Part shown: positions 1 through 10,713 of the stretch, one piece after another
Layout of the letters: the number at the start of each line of letters is the position of its first letter
Position numbering within the stretch: position 1 is the first letter of the stretch
Assembly: GCA_001650955.1 (NCBI GenBank)
Contig: LXYP01000026.1
Coordinates: forward strand, 62,001 to 126,000
Origin: Sphingomonadales bacterium EhC05
Lineage (GTDB): Bacteria > Pseudomonadota > Alphaproteobacteria > Sphingomonadales > Sphingomonadaceae
Direction: 5' to 3'
Length of the DNA stretch: 64,000 nucleotides
Translations under genes and position numbers: made by a program
The notes under the pieces: generated by a model
What the model was told of the DNA's origin: nothing
What the model saw: only the letters and a program-made list of their open reading frames with translations
The model's database searches: none

Positions 1-122
1 AGGACATTGGCACATTGGTCGCGACATTCGATCTCGAACAGGCGCGCACCCACCGCGCCGGCATGGGCTTTTTCCGCGACCGCCGCCCTGAACTTTACGG
101 ACGACTGGTTGAAGATGTATAG
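1..122 (+). CDS. Carbon-nitrogen hydrolase (nitrilase family), C-terminal end only
   Basis: Only the last 39 codons are inside the window, read in the third frame and ending with TAG at 120-122. The residues include DIGTLVATFDLEQ followed by GFFRDRRPELYGRL, which is the typical tail of nitrilase-superfamily amidases and cyanide-type hydrolases, where the final strand is followed by a Phe-Arg-Asp-Arg-Arg-Pro-Glu-Leu-Tyr segment. The Glu-Lys-Cys catalytic triad would lie upstream and cannot be seen, so the substrate (amide, nitrile or carbamoyl compound) cannot be assigned. The next gene starts 9 bp downstream on the same strand, so they may be co-transcribed. Confidence 0.7.
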   Translation, partial: DIGTLVATFDLEQARTHRAGMGFFRDRRPELYGRLVEDV

Positions 123-130
123 GCATAGTC

Positions 131-747
131 ATGCGAATCTATCTATATAGACTGGCTGCACTCTTGGCGTTCGGGATGATTTCTGTCTCCGGACCCTCAC
201 TGGCCCAAACCGACTTCATCGTCGAATATGAATCCGGCATGGTCGCAGCGACTCCGCGCATTGCCGCTCCGGCGAAGCCCAAGTCCCAATTTTCCGTCGA
301 TCATTATATCGAACTCGATCGACCGCTCGATTTTGGTGAGCATTTCTGGGACGAGAGCTATGTCCATGCAATCGGCGCGCACGGGTCGGCCCAGATCGTC
401 GTCGATCTTGAGGCCGAGCAGCTCTATGTCTATCGCGCCGGCGTTGAAATCGCCCGCACCAAGATCACCCGCGGCTGGGAAGAATATGATACGCCCACCG
501 GCGTTTTTCCGATCCTCGAGAAGGATGCGGATCATTATAGCAGCACCTTGACAATGCACCGATGCCCTATAATCTGCGACTGACCTGGAAGGGCGTTGCG
601 ATCCACGGAGCGGATGTCGACAGCGTGTCGGCCACCCATGGCTGTATCGGCGTGCCGCTCGAATTTGCGCGGAAGCTATTCGCCAATGTTCGCAAAGGGG
701 ACAAGGTCTTGGTGACGCGGAATTGGCAGCCGGGCATCTATGGGTGA
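131..747 (+). pseudogene. L,D-transpeptidase (YkuD/ErfK family), broken by a one-base frameshift
   Basis: The first part (131 to about 549) encodes a signal peptide (cleavage near SLAQ) and the N-terminal part of a YkuD domain ending PTGVFPILEKDADHYSST. The reading then continues one frame over from about 550, giving DNAPMPYNLRL, then HGADVDSVSATHGCIGVP with the catalytic Cys, and ends at TGA 745-747. Adding one base after 548 would restore a Tyr-Asp-Asn-Ala-Pro-Met-Pro-Tyr stretch matching the intact paralogue at 34106-34843, whose order of motifs is identical. L,D-transpeptidases act in the periplasm, making 3-3 peptidoglycan crosslinks or attaching proteins. As read, the protein stops at 583 before its active site and would be inactive. 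A sequencing error is possible because the next gene is disrupted in the same way. Confidence 0.85.
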
Positions 748-1728
748 GTCGCTAAACTCTCCGGACCGGTTGGAAAATAGAAATCAGCGATCCAGATATT
801 TTATTTTGGCATTTGCGGTTTTGGCGGCCGGTTTGGCTTATGCCTTCATCGTCGTAAACGGCAGCAACGAACTGTGGTCGGGCTTTACCTTTATCATGCT
901 GTTGCCGATGCTAATTGGCGCATTTCTATACTCGCGACACCGATTGAATATCGAAACCATTTTAGATCCCTATTTTCCATCCAATTCTACCTGTTCGGTG
1001 TGCTCATTCTTGTCTTCGCTCTGATCATGCGGGAAGGAGTGATCTGCATTCTCATGCTAGCATTGCCATGGCTGGTTTTCGGCATGATCGGATCATGGCT
1101 TAGTTTTCTGGTGCGACGGCGTATTCGCGTTAGAGGGCGCTTTCTGTCTGCAAGCATATTGATATTGCCGATAATGAGTCTGCAAATTGAAACCCAGCTC
1201 GATCCTCCCGAGACCCTTTATCGCGTCGAGCGTTCGGTCGTAATCACGGCCACGCCCGCAGATATTTGGCCATCGCTATTATCGATCGATAATATCCAAG
1301 CGGGTGAAGGCAAATGGAATTTTACGCAGGATTTGGTTGGCGTTCCCAGGCCGACTTCCGCAGTCTTGGAAGGAACCGGACTCGGTGCAACGCGTCACGC
1401 CGCCTGGGGTAAAAACATCAGGTTCAAAGAACATATTACGGCCTGGCAATCGGATGAGGAACTTCAATGGCGGTTTCATTTCGATGATGATTCAATCAGC
1501 AGATATACAGACCGGCATATTGCGCCAAATAGTGACCTGTTACGAATTGAAACTGGCGGATATCGACTGGAACTCATCGACGCAAATGCCAGCAGACTGA
1601 CGCTTTACACGGATTATCGAACCCAAAGCTGGATGCATCTATATGCCTCGCTTTGGGGAGAAATATATCTTGGAGATATTCAGGAGAATATTCTGGCTCT
1701 GATCAAAAACCGGCAGGATCAGCTCTGA
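740..1728 (+). pseudogene. Membrane protein with C-terminal SRPBCC (START-like) domain, frame-disrupted
   Basis: An ATG at 740, overlapping the end of the preceding gene by 8 bp, begins a reading frame with two hydrophobic segments (about residues 22-40 and 47-63). Around 926-931 the sense moves to another frame, which continues through IATPIEYRN-like sequence, two further hydrophobic segments and then a roughly 170-residue SRPBCC-type lipid-binding/cyclase domain starting near VERSVVITATPADIW, ending at TGA 1726-1728. The shift has the same direction as in the preceding gene (one base missing). A shorter product from the ATG at 874 would read the whole second part, but its first residues overlap the real sense of the other frame, so I regard a single broken gene as more likely. 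Function unknown; the SRPBCC fold usually binds a hydrophobic ligand. Confidence 0.65.
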
Positions 1729-2396
1729 ATGCTTCTCTGTTCGGCGGTTTTCCCGAATATATCGTCAAACATCGCCTGAGTCAGCCGCCCGGTATTCACA
1801 TTGTAGCGGCTGCAGTGATAGCTATCTATGAGAACGCGATTATCGCTCAGCAAGTGCACTGCGCCATGGGCGAATTTATGATCTGCCAGCCTAAGGCCTT
1901 CCATGCGGACCAGACTGTCATGGGCAATCTTGCCGAGCGCTAGAATGACCCGCACATCGGGCAGGGCGCGAATAGCCTTTTTCAGAAAATCACGGCAATT
2001 GTTGATCTCGGCAGCGGTAGGCTTGTTCTCCGGTGGCAGGCATTTGACCGCATTGAGGATGATCGCGCCGTTAAGGCCAATTCCGTCACTCGGGTCATTG
2101 GCAAATATGCCATTCACCAGGCCGAATTGGGCAAGTGTCGCGAACAGCATTTCGCCAGACGCGTCGCCCGTGAAAGGTCTGCCGGTCCGGTTCGCGCCTT
2201 CCGTGCCCGGCGCCAGTCCAACGATCGCCAGCCACGCTGATCGATCGCCGAAGGCCGGTACAGGCGCGTTCCACCAGTCGGGATGTTCCTTGCGCAGCGA
2301 CTTGCGCAAGCCAACCAGCCGCGGACAACGGCGGCATCCGCTTGGGGCTTCGGCATCGGGAAAGGGCGCAATAGAAAGGGGACTATGATCACTCAT
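1719..2396 (-). CDS. Uracil-DNA glycosylase, family 5 (UdgB-type)
   Basis: Base-excision repair enzyme that removes uracil (and other deaminated bases in family 5) from DNA. Seen: motif GLAPGTEGANRTGRPFTGD at residues 60-78, lacking the polar catalytic residue of other UDG families as expected for family 5, and the C-terminal HCSRYNVNTG loop at 194-203. Four cysteines (C21, C24, C119, C134) are placed as in the [4Fe-4S] cluster of families 4 and 5. Length 225 aa is typical. The 3' end overlaps the convergent upstream gene by 10 bp. Start is the ATG at 2396; no closer alternative conserves the N-terminal cysteine pair. Confidence 0.9.
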   Translation of the reverse strand: MSDHSPLSIAPFPDAEAPSGCRRCPRLVGLRKSLRKEHPDWWNAPVPAFGDRSAWLAIVGLAPGTEGANRTGRPFTGDASGEMLFATLAQFGLVNGIFANDPSDGIGLNGAIILNAVKCLPPENKPTAAEINNCRDFLKKAIRALPDVRVILALGKIAHDSLVRMEGLRLADHKFAHGAVHLLSDNRVLIDSYHCSRYNVNTGRLTQAMFDDIFGKTAEQRSIQS

Positions 2397-2436
2397 AGCC
2401 CCCGCCTAAATTCCAATCGACGTGGCGTCCAGAAAA

Positions 2437-2802
2437 TCAGTCTTTCAGGTCTGCCGGAACGATGCCGCCGGCTGCTGCGATCTTGTTCATCACCTGCTTG
2501 TGGAGCAGAATATTGTCTTCTGCCGAACCGCTATAATCGCTATTGCCGAGTTCCTGCGCCAGTTCCTTGCGGTTGCCATAGCTGGCATCAATGCCAACCA
2601 GTTTCATCAAGTCGACAATTGACGAACGCCAGTTCAATTTGTCTGAACCTGGAATGCTGTCGAGACGGCCTTCGACATCCACTTCGCTGATCGCGGCGCG
2701 TGCCGCTGGAGCGGCGGCGGCTGCCGCTGGTGCTGCTTCTGGCTCAGCCGCTTTGGCTTCGCCGCCGAAAATTGCGCTCTTAATTTTTCCGAAAATGCTC
2801 AT
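2437..2802 (-). CDS. DUF3597 domain-containing protein
   Basis: A 121-aa protein beginning MSIFGKIKSAIFGG, then an Ala/Pro-rich linker (about residues 15-40), then a compact helical domain with LDWRSSIVDLMKLVGIDAS-like sequence and a C-terminal helix ending GIVPADLKD, the arrangement of DUF3597 proteins. The start at 2802 is chosen because AGGAG lies 7 bases upstream; a longer frame to 2895 has no supporting signal. No catalytic residues are evident and the biochemical role is unknown. It is divergent from the DUF937 gene at 3048, sharing a 245-bp control region, and the two families both act as small soluble helical proteins; a shared function is only an inference. Confidence 0.85.
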   Translation of the reverse strand: MSIFGKIKSAIFGGEAKAAEPEAAPAAAAAAPAARAAISEVDVEGRLDSIPGSDKLNWRSSIVDLMKLVGIDASYGNRKELAQELGNSDYSGSAEDNILLHKQVMNKIAAAGGIVPADLKD

Positions 2803-3047
2803 ATTTTGCTCCTGGTTGATTTTGCGCGACTTTTGTTCCGCTGATGAATGTTGTGCGCTTGAATCATATTTCGGTGTTGCGCAGCGATGAGTCAATCGCA
2901 GTTCCTGTGCGATAACCGAAATCTGCCGTTACAACCATGTAAACAATCGTAAAACAGCTAATCGGACGGTTTCACAGCCGAAAACATGCTAGAGCTATTG
3001 CAAGCATAGAATCGAGTTAAGCCGCAAAGGCGTACAGGAGAACGATA

Positions 3048-3626
3048 ATGAACATCATGGATATATTGCAGCAATCTGGTGGAATTGGGACGATGGCCAA
3101 GGAATTGGGTATCAATGAAAGCGTCGCTCAGGCCGGTGCTGCTGCCCTGCTTCCTGCGGTATTGGGTGGCTTCAAGAAAACAACTCAGGCCCAGCCAACG
3201 GGTCTCGACGGTCTTGGCGGCTTGCTCGGCCAGCTTGGCGGCGGCGGATTGCTCGATAGTGTATTGGGCTCGCAGCCGACCCCGGTGGATCAGGGCAATC
3301 AAGTGCTTGGACAGATTTTCGGATCGAAAGAGGTTAGCCGGACCGTGGCCGCTGGCGCGGAACAGCAGACCGGGATCAGCAGCGATCTGCTCAAGAAAAT
3401 GCTCCCGATCGTCGCGATGATGGCAGCAGGTTACATGGCCAAACAGGGTGGCGAAAGCTCTGGCGACAGCGGTGGCGGACTCGGCGGCCTGCTTGGTGGG
3501 CTGTTGGGCGGCGGCGGCAAGGCCGCGTCCGGTGGCCTCGGCAGCATTGGATCATTATTGGATCTCGACGGAGACGGCAATCCATTAGATGATATCATAG
3601 GTATGGCCGGCAAGTTGATGCGTTAA
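3048..3626 (+). CDS. DUF937 (YidB-like) domain-containing protein
   Basis: A 192-aa Gly-rich cytosolic-looking protein. The N-terminal half (about 1-130) has the DUF937 helix pattern, including GINESVAQAGAAALLPAVLGG and a second copy-like segment with LLKKMLPIVAMMAAGYM. A Gly/Ser-rich linker follows (about 137-165), then a C-terminal tail LLDLDGDGNPLDDIIGMAGK that resembles a calcium-binding DxDGDG loop and is shared with the next gene. AGGAG seven bases before ATG 3048 supports the start. Function is not established for the family. It is 24 bp upstream of the next gene and surely co-transcribed. Confidence 0.85.
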   Translation: MNIMDILQQSGGIGTMAKELGINESVAQAGAAALLPAVLGGFKKTTQAQPTGLDGLGGLLGQLGGGGLLDSVLGSQPTPVDQGNQVLGQIFGSKEVSRTVAAGAEQQTGISSDLLKKMLPIVAMMAAGYMAKQGGESSGDSGGGLGGLLGGLLGGGGKAASGGLGSIGSLLDLDGDGNPLDDIIGMAGKLMR

Positions 3627-3650
3627 AAGTAGAATATTGGGAGATAGAAG

Positions 3651-4031
3651 ATGAGTGTTTTGAACAAGATCATGGATATGCTGCCAGAAGGCGTTGACCT
3701 GAACAGCATGGCCGAAAAGGTTGGATTGTCCGCCGACGAGCTTAAAACCAGCGGTGAAGCATTGTTCGCCAAGCTTCAGGACGGCAGCGTCGACAAGGCC
3801 GCTGCGATCAAAGAAGCGGCTGCCGAAGCCGGCGTCGATCCTGAGAAACTCAAGGGACTATTGCCCGCCATGGCCGAAAAAGCCGGGCTTGATGGCGAAG
3901 GCAGTCTGATGGACAAGCTGACCGGTGAAGAGGGACTGCTTGGTAAAATGTCCGGCTTTATGGATCGTGATGGCGATGGCAATCCGCTCAACGATATCAC
4001 CGATATGGCCAAGGGCTTTTTCAAAAAGTAG
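3651..4031 (+). CDS. Small acidic helical protein with DGDGNPL tail, partner of the DUF937 gene
   Basis: A 126-aa acidic protein with no signal peptide. Residues 1-80 look like short amphipathic helices (EGVDLNSMAEKVGLSADEL, then an Ala/Glu-rich helix), and the tail MDRDGDGNPLNDITDMAKGF is nearly the same as the tail of the preceding DUF937 protein, including the Asp-x-Asp-Gly-Asp-Gly loop. GGGAGA precedes the ATG by about 8 bases. I do not recognise a named family for the first part. The stop codon overlaps the first unit of an 8-bp triplicate repeat, and a strong hairpin follows. Confidence 0.75.
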   Translation: MSVLNKIMDMLPEGVDLNSMAEKVGLSADELKTSGEALFAKLQDGSVDKAAAIKEAAAEAGVDPEKLKGLLPAMAEKAGLDGEGSLMDKLTGEEGLLGKMSGFMDRDGDGNPLNDITDMAKGFFKK

Positions 4032-4053
4032 GAATGTAGGAATGTAGGAATGT
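4030..4053 (+). repeat. Three tandem copies of AGGAATGT
   Basis: Perfect 8-bp unit repeated three times (4030-4037, 4038-4045, 4046-4053), starting inside the TAG stop of the preceding gene and ending just before the terminator hairpin. Such a short array is prone to slippage and is likely to vary in length between strains. No function is evident. Confidence 0.9.
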
Positions 4054-4055
4054 TG

Positions 4056-4079
4056 GAAGGGCCGTTATTTCGGCCCTTC
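4056..4079. terminator. Bidirectional hairpin between convergent genes
   Basis: A perfect 9-bp stem (GAAGGGCCG at 4056-4064 pairing with CGGCCCTTC at 4071-4079) with a TTATTT loop. It lies 25 bp after the plus-strand gene and overlaps the last four codons and stop of the minus-strand nfeD gene (stop at 4065-4067), so one arm is coding. There is no long U tract, so termination strength is uncertain. Confidence 0.7.
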
Positions 4080-4529
4080 TATCGCCTCCAACGCCTCCAA
4101 TTGCAGCACCCCGCCATTGACCGCGACAACCTTCGCCAGCGTCCCTTCTGCCATGTCGGGACCCTGGGCGGGCCATTCGCCGTCACCGACTTTCACTCGC
4201 CCTTCATTGGGAGTGACCGCTTCGACCACTGTGACGGTGGTGCCAACCATCCGCGCCGCACGATCATTGAGCATCGGATCTTCGCTTTCGACCCGGTGAG
4301 TCAGATACCAGCGCCGGCCCAATAGCACCGATGCGACCGATGCGACACCGAACAGCGTCATCTGCCCCGACAGCGTCAGATCGATGAACAAGGCGGCGAC
4401 CCCGGTTAAGGCTGCGGCGGCAGCTAACCAGACCAGAAACACACCCGGTACGAACAGCTCCGCGATCGCAAGCAGAACCGCAACCGTTAGCCATATATAG
4501 TGCGTCTCAGAGAAAAAGCCGTCGCCCAT
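4065..4529 (-). CDS. NfeD family membrane protein
   Basis: A 154-aa protein with two to three membrane segments (about residues 11-30, 32-50 and 55-70) followed by a C-terminal soluble OB-fold-like domain (about 90-150, containing GTTVTVVEAV and GRVKVGDGEWPA), the architecture of short NfeD proteins that partner with SPFH proteins. It directly follows qmcA: its ATG overlaps the qmcA stop codon by one base (TAATG), so translation is probably coupled. Such pairs are thought to organise membrane microdomains and membrane protein quality control. Confidence 0.9.
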   Translation of the reverse strand: MGDGFFSETHYIWLTVAVLLAIAELFVPGVFLVWLAAAAALTGVAALFIDLTLSGQMTLFGVASVASVLLGRRWYLTHRVESEDPMLNDRAARMVGTTVTVVEAVTPNEGRVKVGDGEWPAQGPDMAEGTLAKVVAVNGGVLQLEALEAIEGPK

Positions 4530-5491
4530 TATTCAAATGGCCCGGGTTTCTTGCGCGCCGGAGCTGGCGGCGTGATGATATCATTGTCTCTTAACGCTTC
4601 CTTGGCAATCTCGCCAATGCCGCCCAGGGTGCCGATCAGCTGCGTGGCTTCGACCGGGAAGAGGATGGTCTTGGCATTGGGTGATGTCGCGAATTTCTCA
4701 AGCGCCTTCACATATTCCTGTGCGACAAAATAGTTGATCGCCTGTGCGTTGCCGCCCGCAATTGCCTGGCTGACCATTTCGGTTGCTTTGGCTTCGGCTT
4801 GGGCTTCGCGTTCACGCGCCTCTGCATCACGAAACGCCGCCTCCCTGCGGCCTTCAGCCTGCAAAATCTGACCCTGTTTCTCGCCCTCGGACCGAAGGAT
4901 TTCAGAAGCGCGTGCGCCTTCTGCATCCAGGATATTGGCGCGCTTTTCGCGCTCCGCCTTCATCTGCCGCGCCATCGCGTTGATGATATCCTGTGGCGGA
5001 CGAATATCCTTAATCTCCACCCGGGTGATCTTGATCCCCCAAGGCGTTGTCGCATCGTCGATAACCGTCAGCAGCCGACCATTGATTTCGTCGCGTTTTG
5101 AGAGAGTCTCATCCAGATCCATCGAGCCCATGACCGTGCGCAAGTTGGTTGTCACAAGGTTCAGAATGGCATTGTAGAGGTCATTGACTTCATAGGCCGC
5201 TTTTGGCGCATCCAATACTTGAAAGAAGACGACGCCATCGGTGGAGATCATCGCATTGTCTTTGGTGATGATTTCTTGACCAGGAATATCCAAAACCTGC
5301 TCCATCATGTTGACCTTGCGGCCCACGCGGTAAAAGAATGCCGGATAGAAATTGAATCCTGGCTTCGCTACCTGGGTGAAACGGCCGAAATATTCGATCG
5401 TATATTGAAAGCCCTGACGAACGATTTTGATGCTGGCAAAGAGGTAGATGATTGCTAACAGCAGCAGAAAGAATACGAAGCCGAATTCCAT
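4529..5491 (-). CDS. qmcA: SPFH/band 7 paraslipin (QmcA-like)
   Basis: A 320-aa SPFH (stomatin/prohibitin) protein. An N-terminal membrane anchor (about residues 4-22) is followed by the band 7 domain with QTIEYFGRF-like and GFNFYPAFFYRV segments, LTTNLRTVMGSMDLDETLSKRDEIN, and a long Ala/Glu-rich coiled coil (about 185-245) that drives oligomerisation. The C-terminal tail is Pro-rich. The start at 5491 is chosen because GGAG is 8 bases upstream, and the N-terminus matches the family; the longer frame adds an unlikely segment. Its 3' neighbour nfeD completes the canonical SPFH-NfeD pair at the inner membrane. Confidence 0.93.
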   Translation of the reverse strand: MEFGFVFFLLLLAIIYLFASIKIVRQGFQYTIEYFGRFTQVAKPGFNFYPAFFYRVGRKVNMMEQVLDIPGQEIITKDNAMISTDGVVFFQVLDAPKAAYEVNDLYNAILNLVTTNLRTVMGSMDLDETLSKRDEINGRLLTVIDDATTPWGIKITRVEIKDIRPPQDIINAMARQMKAEREKRANILDAEGARASEILRSEGEKQGQILQAEGRREAAFRDAEAREREAQAEAKATEMVSQAIAGGNAQAINYFVAQEYVKALEKFATSPNAKTILFPVEATQLIGTLGGIGEIAKEALRDNDIITPPAPARKKPGPFE

Positions 5492-5594
5492 TTGATTTCT
5501 CCAATAGGGAACTTGGTTATACCATCGATTATTTGGCAGACAATGCCAAGGGAAAAGCAAATTTTCCGCTCATGAACAAGGTTAGTAAATTTCC

Positions 5595-8626
<3,032 letters not shown>

Positions 8627-8644
8627 CCGGCTGGGAAGGACGTA

Positions 8645-8917
8645 ATGATCGAGATTTTTGCGCCCTATCTGCTGATTGTCATGAGCTGGAATGATCTGGA
8701 TCCAAGTGCGACAATGCAAACGTCCCAAGCTCTCTATATTGACGGGAAAACTTGCATTGTCGCCGGTGAAGAGCGGCTTGGTTTGATCGAAGAAGATCGG
8801 GTGGAGAGACTTGGGAAATTCCAAGTCGACCAGATTCGGACCGAAAATTCAAAGTTTTTCTGCGTTCGACACCAGACAGAAATCCAGAAACATCATCCTT
8901 TGATTGCAGAAAATTGA
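8645..8917 (+). CDS. Small conserved-looking hypothetical protein between guaB and rsmB
   Basis: A 90-aa acidic protein beginning MIEIFAPYLLIVMSWNDLDP. It has GGAAGG about 6 bases before the ATG, starts 18 bp after guaB, and its TGA overlaps the TTG start of rsmB (TTGA), so it is positioned as a real operon member. I recognise a resemblance to small proteins found downstream of guaB in other sphingomonads, but no function. The central part carries a Cys (KTCIVAGEE) that may mark a conserved motif. Confidence 0.65.
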   Translation: MIEIFAPYLLIVMSWNDLDPSATMQTSQALYIDGKTCIVAGEERLGLIEEDRVERLGKFQVDQIRTENSKFFCVRHQTEIQKHHPLIAEN

Positions 8918-10092
8918 GACCAGCAGCACGCCTCCAGGCGGCCATAGAGCTGTTGGACGAGATCATTGTCGCTGCGCGCGACAATGGCGCATCTGCGGAC
9001 AATATCGCGAAAAAATATTTCAAAGCACGTCGCTATGCAGGCTCAGGTGATCGTCGCGCTATTCGCGAGCTAGTCTACACGGCGATTCGAAAATTTGGTG
9101 ATCGCCCTGAAAGTGGCAGGGCTGCGATGGTTGGCCTAGCTCATCAAGATAAGGGGGTTGCGGATCTATTTGACGGCTCAAACTATGGCCCCCAGATACT
9201 GGCAGATGGGGAGCTTTGCTCGGAAGACAGAGCAATACCGTTTTGGTTGAACGCAGAATTTGCATCTCCGATTGATGAAGCGGAAAAAACTGCATTATTT
9301 GATCGTGCCCCGCTGGATATCAGGCTCAATCCTAAAGCCGGCAAAGCAGAGGATATAATCAATGAGTGGCCGGAGACAGAACGCCTTCCGCTCGCGCATG
9401 CCTATCGTTTGCCGACCGGAACCAGCGTTGAAAACAGCCGACCCTATAATGACGGACTGATTGAAATTCAGGATTTGGGTAGTCAGGCGATTGTATCAGC
9501 GAGTCTTGCATCGCTGCCTGGGACGGTGCTGGATCTTTGTGCGGGGGCAGGGGGCAAGACGCTTGGATTGGCTGGACAACTAGCGAACGATACGCGGATC
9601 ATTGCTGCGGACACCGATCGTGGACGATTGAGTCGGATTGAGCCGCGTATGAAACGGGCCGACGCAAAGAATATCGAAACGATTTTGCTATCGCCGCAAA
9701 AGGAAATGGACTCGCTTTCGCATCTCAAGAACAAATGTGATCTGGTGTTGGTCGATGCGCCCTGTTCGGGGACTGGAACTTGGCGGCGTAATCCGGAATT
9801 GCGCTGGCGGATGACGCCCAAACGGCTGGCACAGACTGTCGAATTGCAAGCACGATTGATTGATCTCGCGAGTGAATTGGTGATGCCGGGCGGACGGCTG
9901 ATCTATGCTGTATGTTCGCTATTGCATGCTGAAGGCGGTGATCAGATCAGCAATTTCACCAAAGGCCGTCGAGATTGGCGAGATATAAATGTTGATTTGC
10001 CGATTGGTCGCCCATATCGTAAAGGTCTTCTTCTTTCACCGTATCATGACGGAACGGATGGCTTTTATTTCTCGTGTCTCGAAAAATTATGA
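8914..10092 (+). CDS. rsmB: RsmB-like RNA (cytosine-5)-methyltransferase
   Basis: A 392-aa SAM-dependent m5C methyltransferase of the RsmB/NOP2/NSUN family, which modifies 16S rRNA C967 in E. coli. The N-terminal part (1-150) is helical and includes GSGDRRAIRELVY, as in RsmB proteins; the Rossmann core has LDLCAGAGGKTLGLA (motif I), DAPCSGTGTWRRNPE with Cys284 (motif IV) and YAVCSLL with catalytic Cys334 (motif VI). The start is TTG at 8914, overlapping the upstream stop; its first residues (RPAARLQAAIELLDEII) match the usual sphingomonad start, and no ATG nearby conserves this. Confidence 0.88.
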   Translation: MRPAARLQAAIELLDEIIVAARDNGASADNIAKKYFKARRYAGSGDRRAIRELVYTAIRKFGDRPESGRAAMVGLAHQDKGVADLFDGSNYGPQILADGELCSEDRAIPFWLNAEFASPIDEAEKTALFDRAPLDIRLNPKAGKAEDIINEWPETERLPLAHAYRLPTGTSVENSRPYNDGLIEIQDLGSQAIVSASLASLPGTVLDLCAGAGGKTLGLAGQLANDTRIIAADTDRGRLSRIEPRMKRADAKNIETILLSPQKEMDSLSHLKNKCDLVLVDAPCSGTGTWRRNPELRWRMTPKRLAQTVELQARLIDLASELVMPGGRLIYAVCSLLHAEGGDQISNFTKGRRDWRDINVDLPIGRPYRKGLLLSPYHDGTDGFYFSCLEKL

Positions 10093-10161
10093 TAGCAAAT
10101 CATGTTAAGCGTCCGTGCAGATGATTCTGCTAGAGATGAAGAAAGTCTATTGGAGCTGATT

Positions 10162-10692
10162 ATGCGTTTTTCTCCGGCCGTTATTGCCATATCTCTTGTT
10201 TTTGCAACGGTTTCTAGTGCGGGTTTTAGTCAATCAGCCGATATTGAAATCAAGCAACGTTCGGTCGAATATATGCAACTGGGTACAGCGGCGCAAAAAC
10301 GCGGTGAACTGGATTTGGCTGCAGATCTATATGAGACGTCGCTGGCCGTCGATCCGCGCAATGGATCTGCTTATATTGCTTTGGCACAAATTGCCCGAGC
10401 TCAGAAATTACCAGGAAAAGCCATCCGCCTGTATCGGGAAGCGCTAATTCTTGACCCGAATAATCTGGACGCACTGTCGGGACAAGGTGAAGCGCTCATT
10501 CAACGTGGTGCGGTTGAAAAAGCCAAAATCAATCTGTCGCGGATAGAGACCTTGTGCCGTACACGCTGTGATCAGATCGACCGATTGGCTTCCGCAATAA
10601 AGCTGTCGGAAAAGAAACCTGTTCTCTCAGCTGAGGCTGTGACACCCAAGCCGCAAGTTGGTGATGAAAAGCCGGTTACCGAAACACCCTGA
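10162..10692 (+). CDS. Exported TPR-repeat protein
   Basis: A 176-aa protein with a signal peptide (about 1-25, ending SAGFSQ) and at least two tetratricopeptide repeats (about 35-68 and 70-103: AADLYETSLAVDPRNGSAY and AIRLYREALILDPNNLDAL). A Cys pair (LCRTRCDQ) lies near 132. The tail is Lys/Pro/Glu-rich. Start 10162 is used because GGAG sits 7 bases upstream and it begins at the signal peptide; the longer frame from 10102 adds a charged segment. A periplasmic protein-interaction role is inferred. Confidence 0.82.
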   Translation: MRFSPAVIAISLVFATVSSAGFSQSADIEIKQRSVEYMQLGTAAQKRGELDLAADLYETSLAVDPRNGSAYIALAQIARAQKLPGKAIRLYREALILDPNNLDALSGQGEALIQRGAVEKAKINLSRIETLCRTRCDQIDRLASAIKLSEKKPVLSAEAVTPKPQVGDEKPVTETP

Positions 10693-10713
10693 CAGGCTGA
10701 CCGTCGAGATTAG

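Noticed and set aside
4030-4053. Short tandem array considered as a CRISPR remnant
   Set aside because: Units are 8 bp without spacers; it is a simple tandem repeat.
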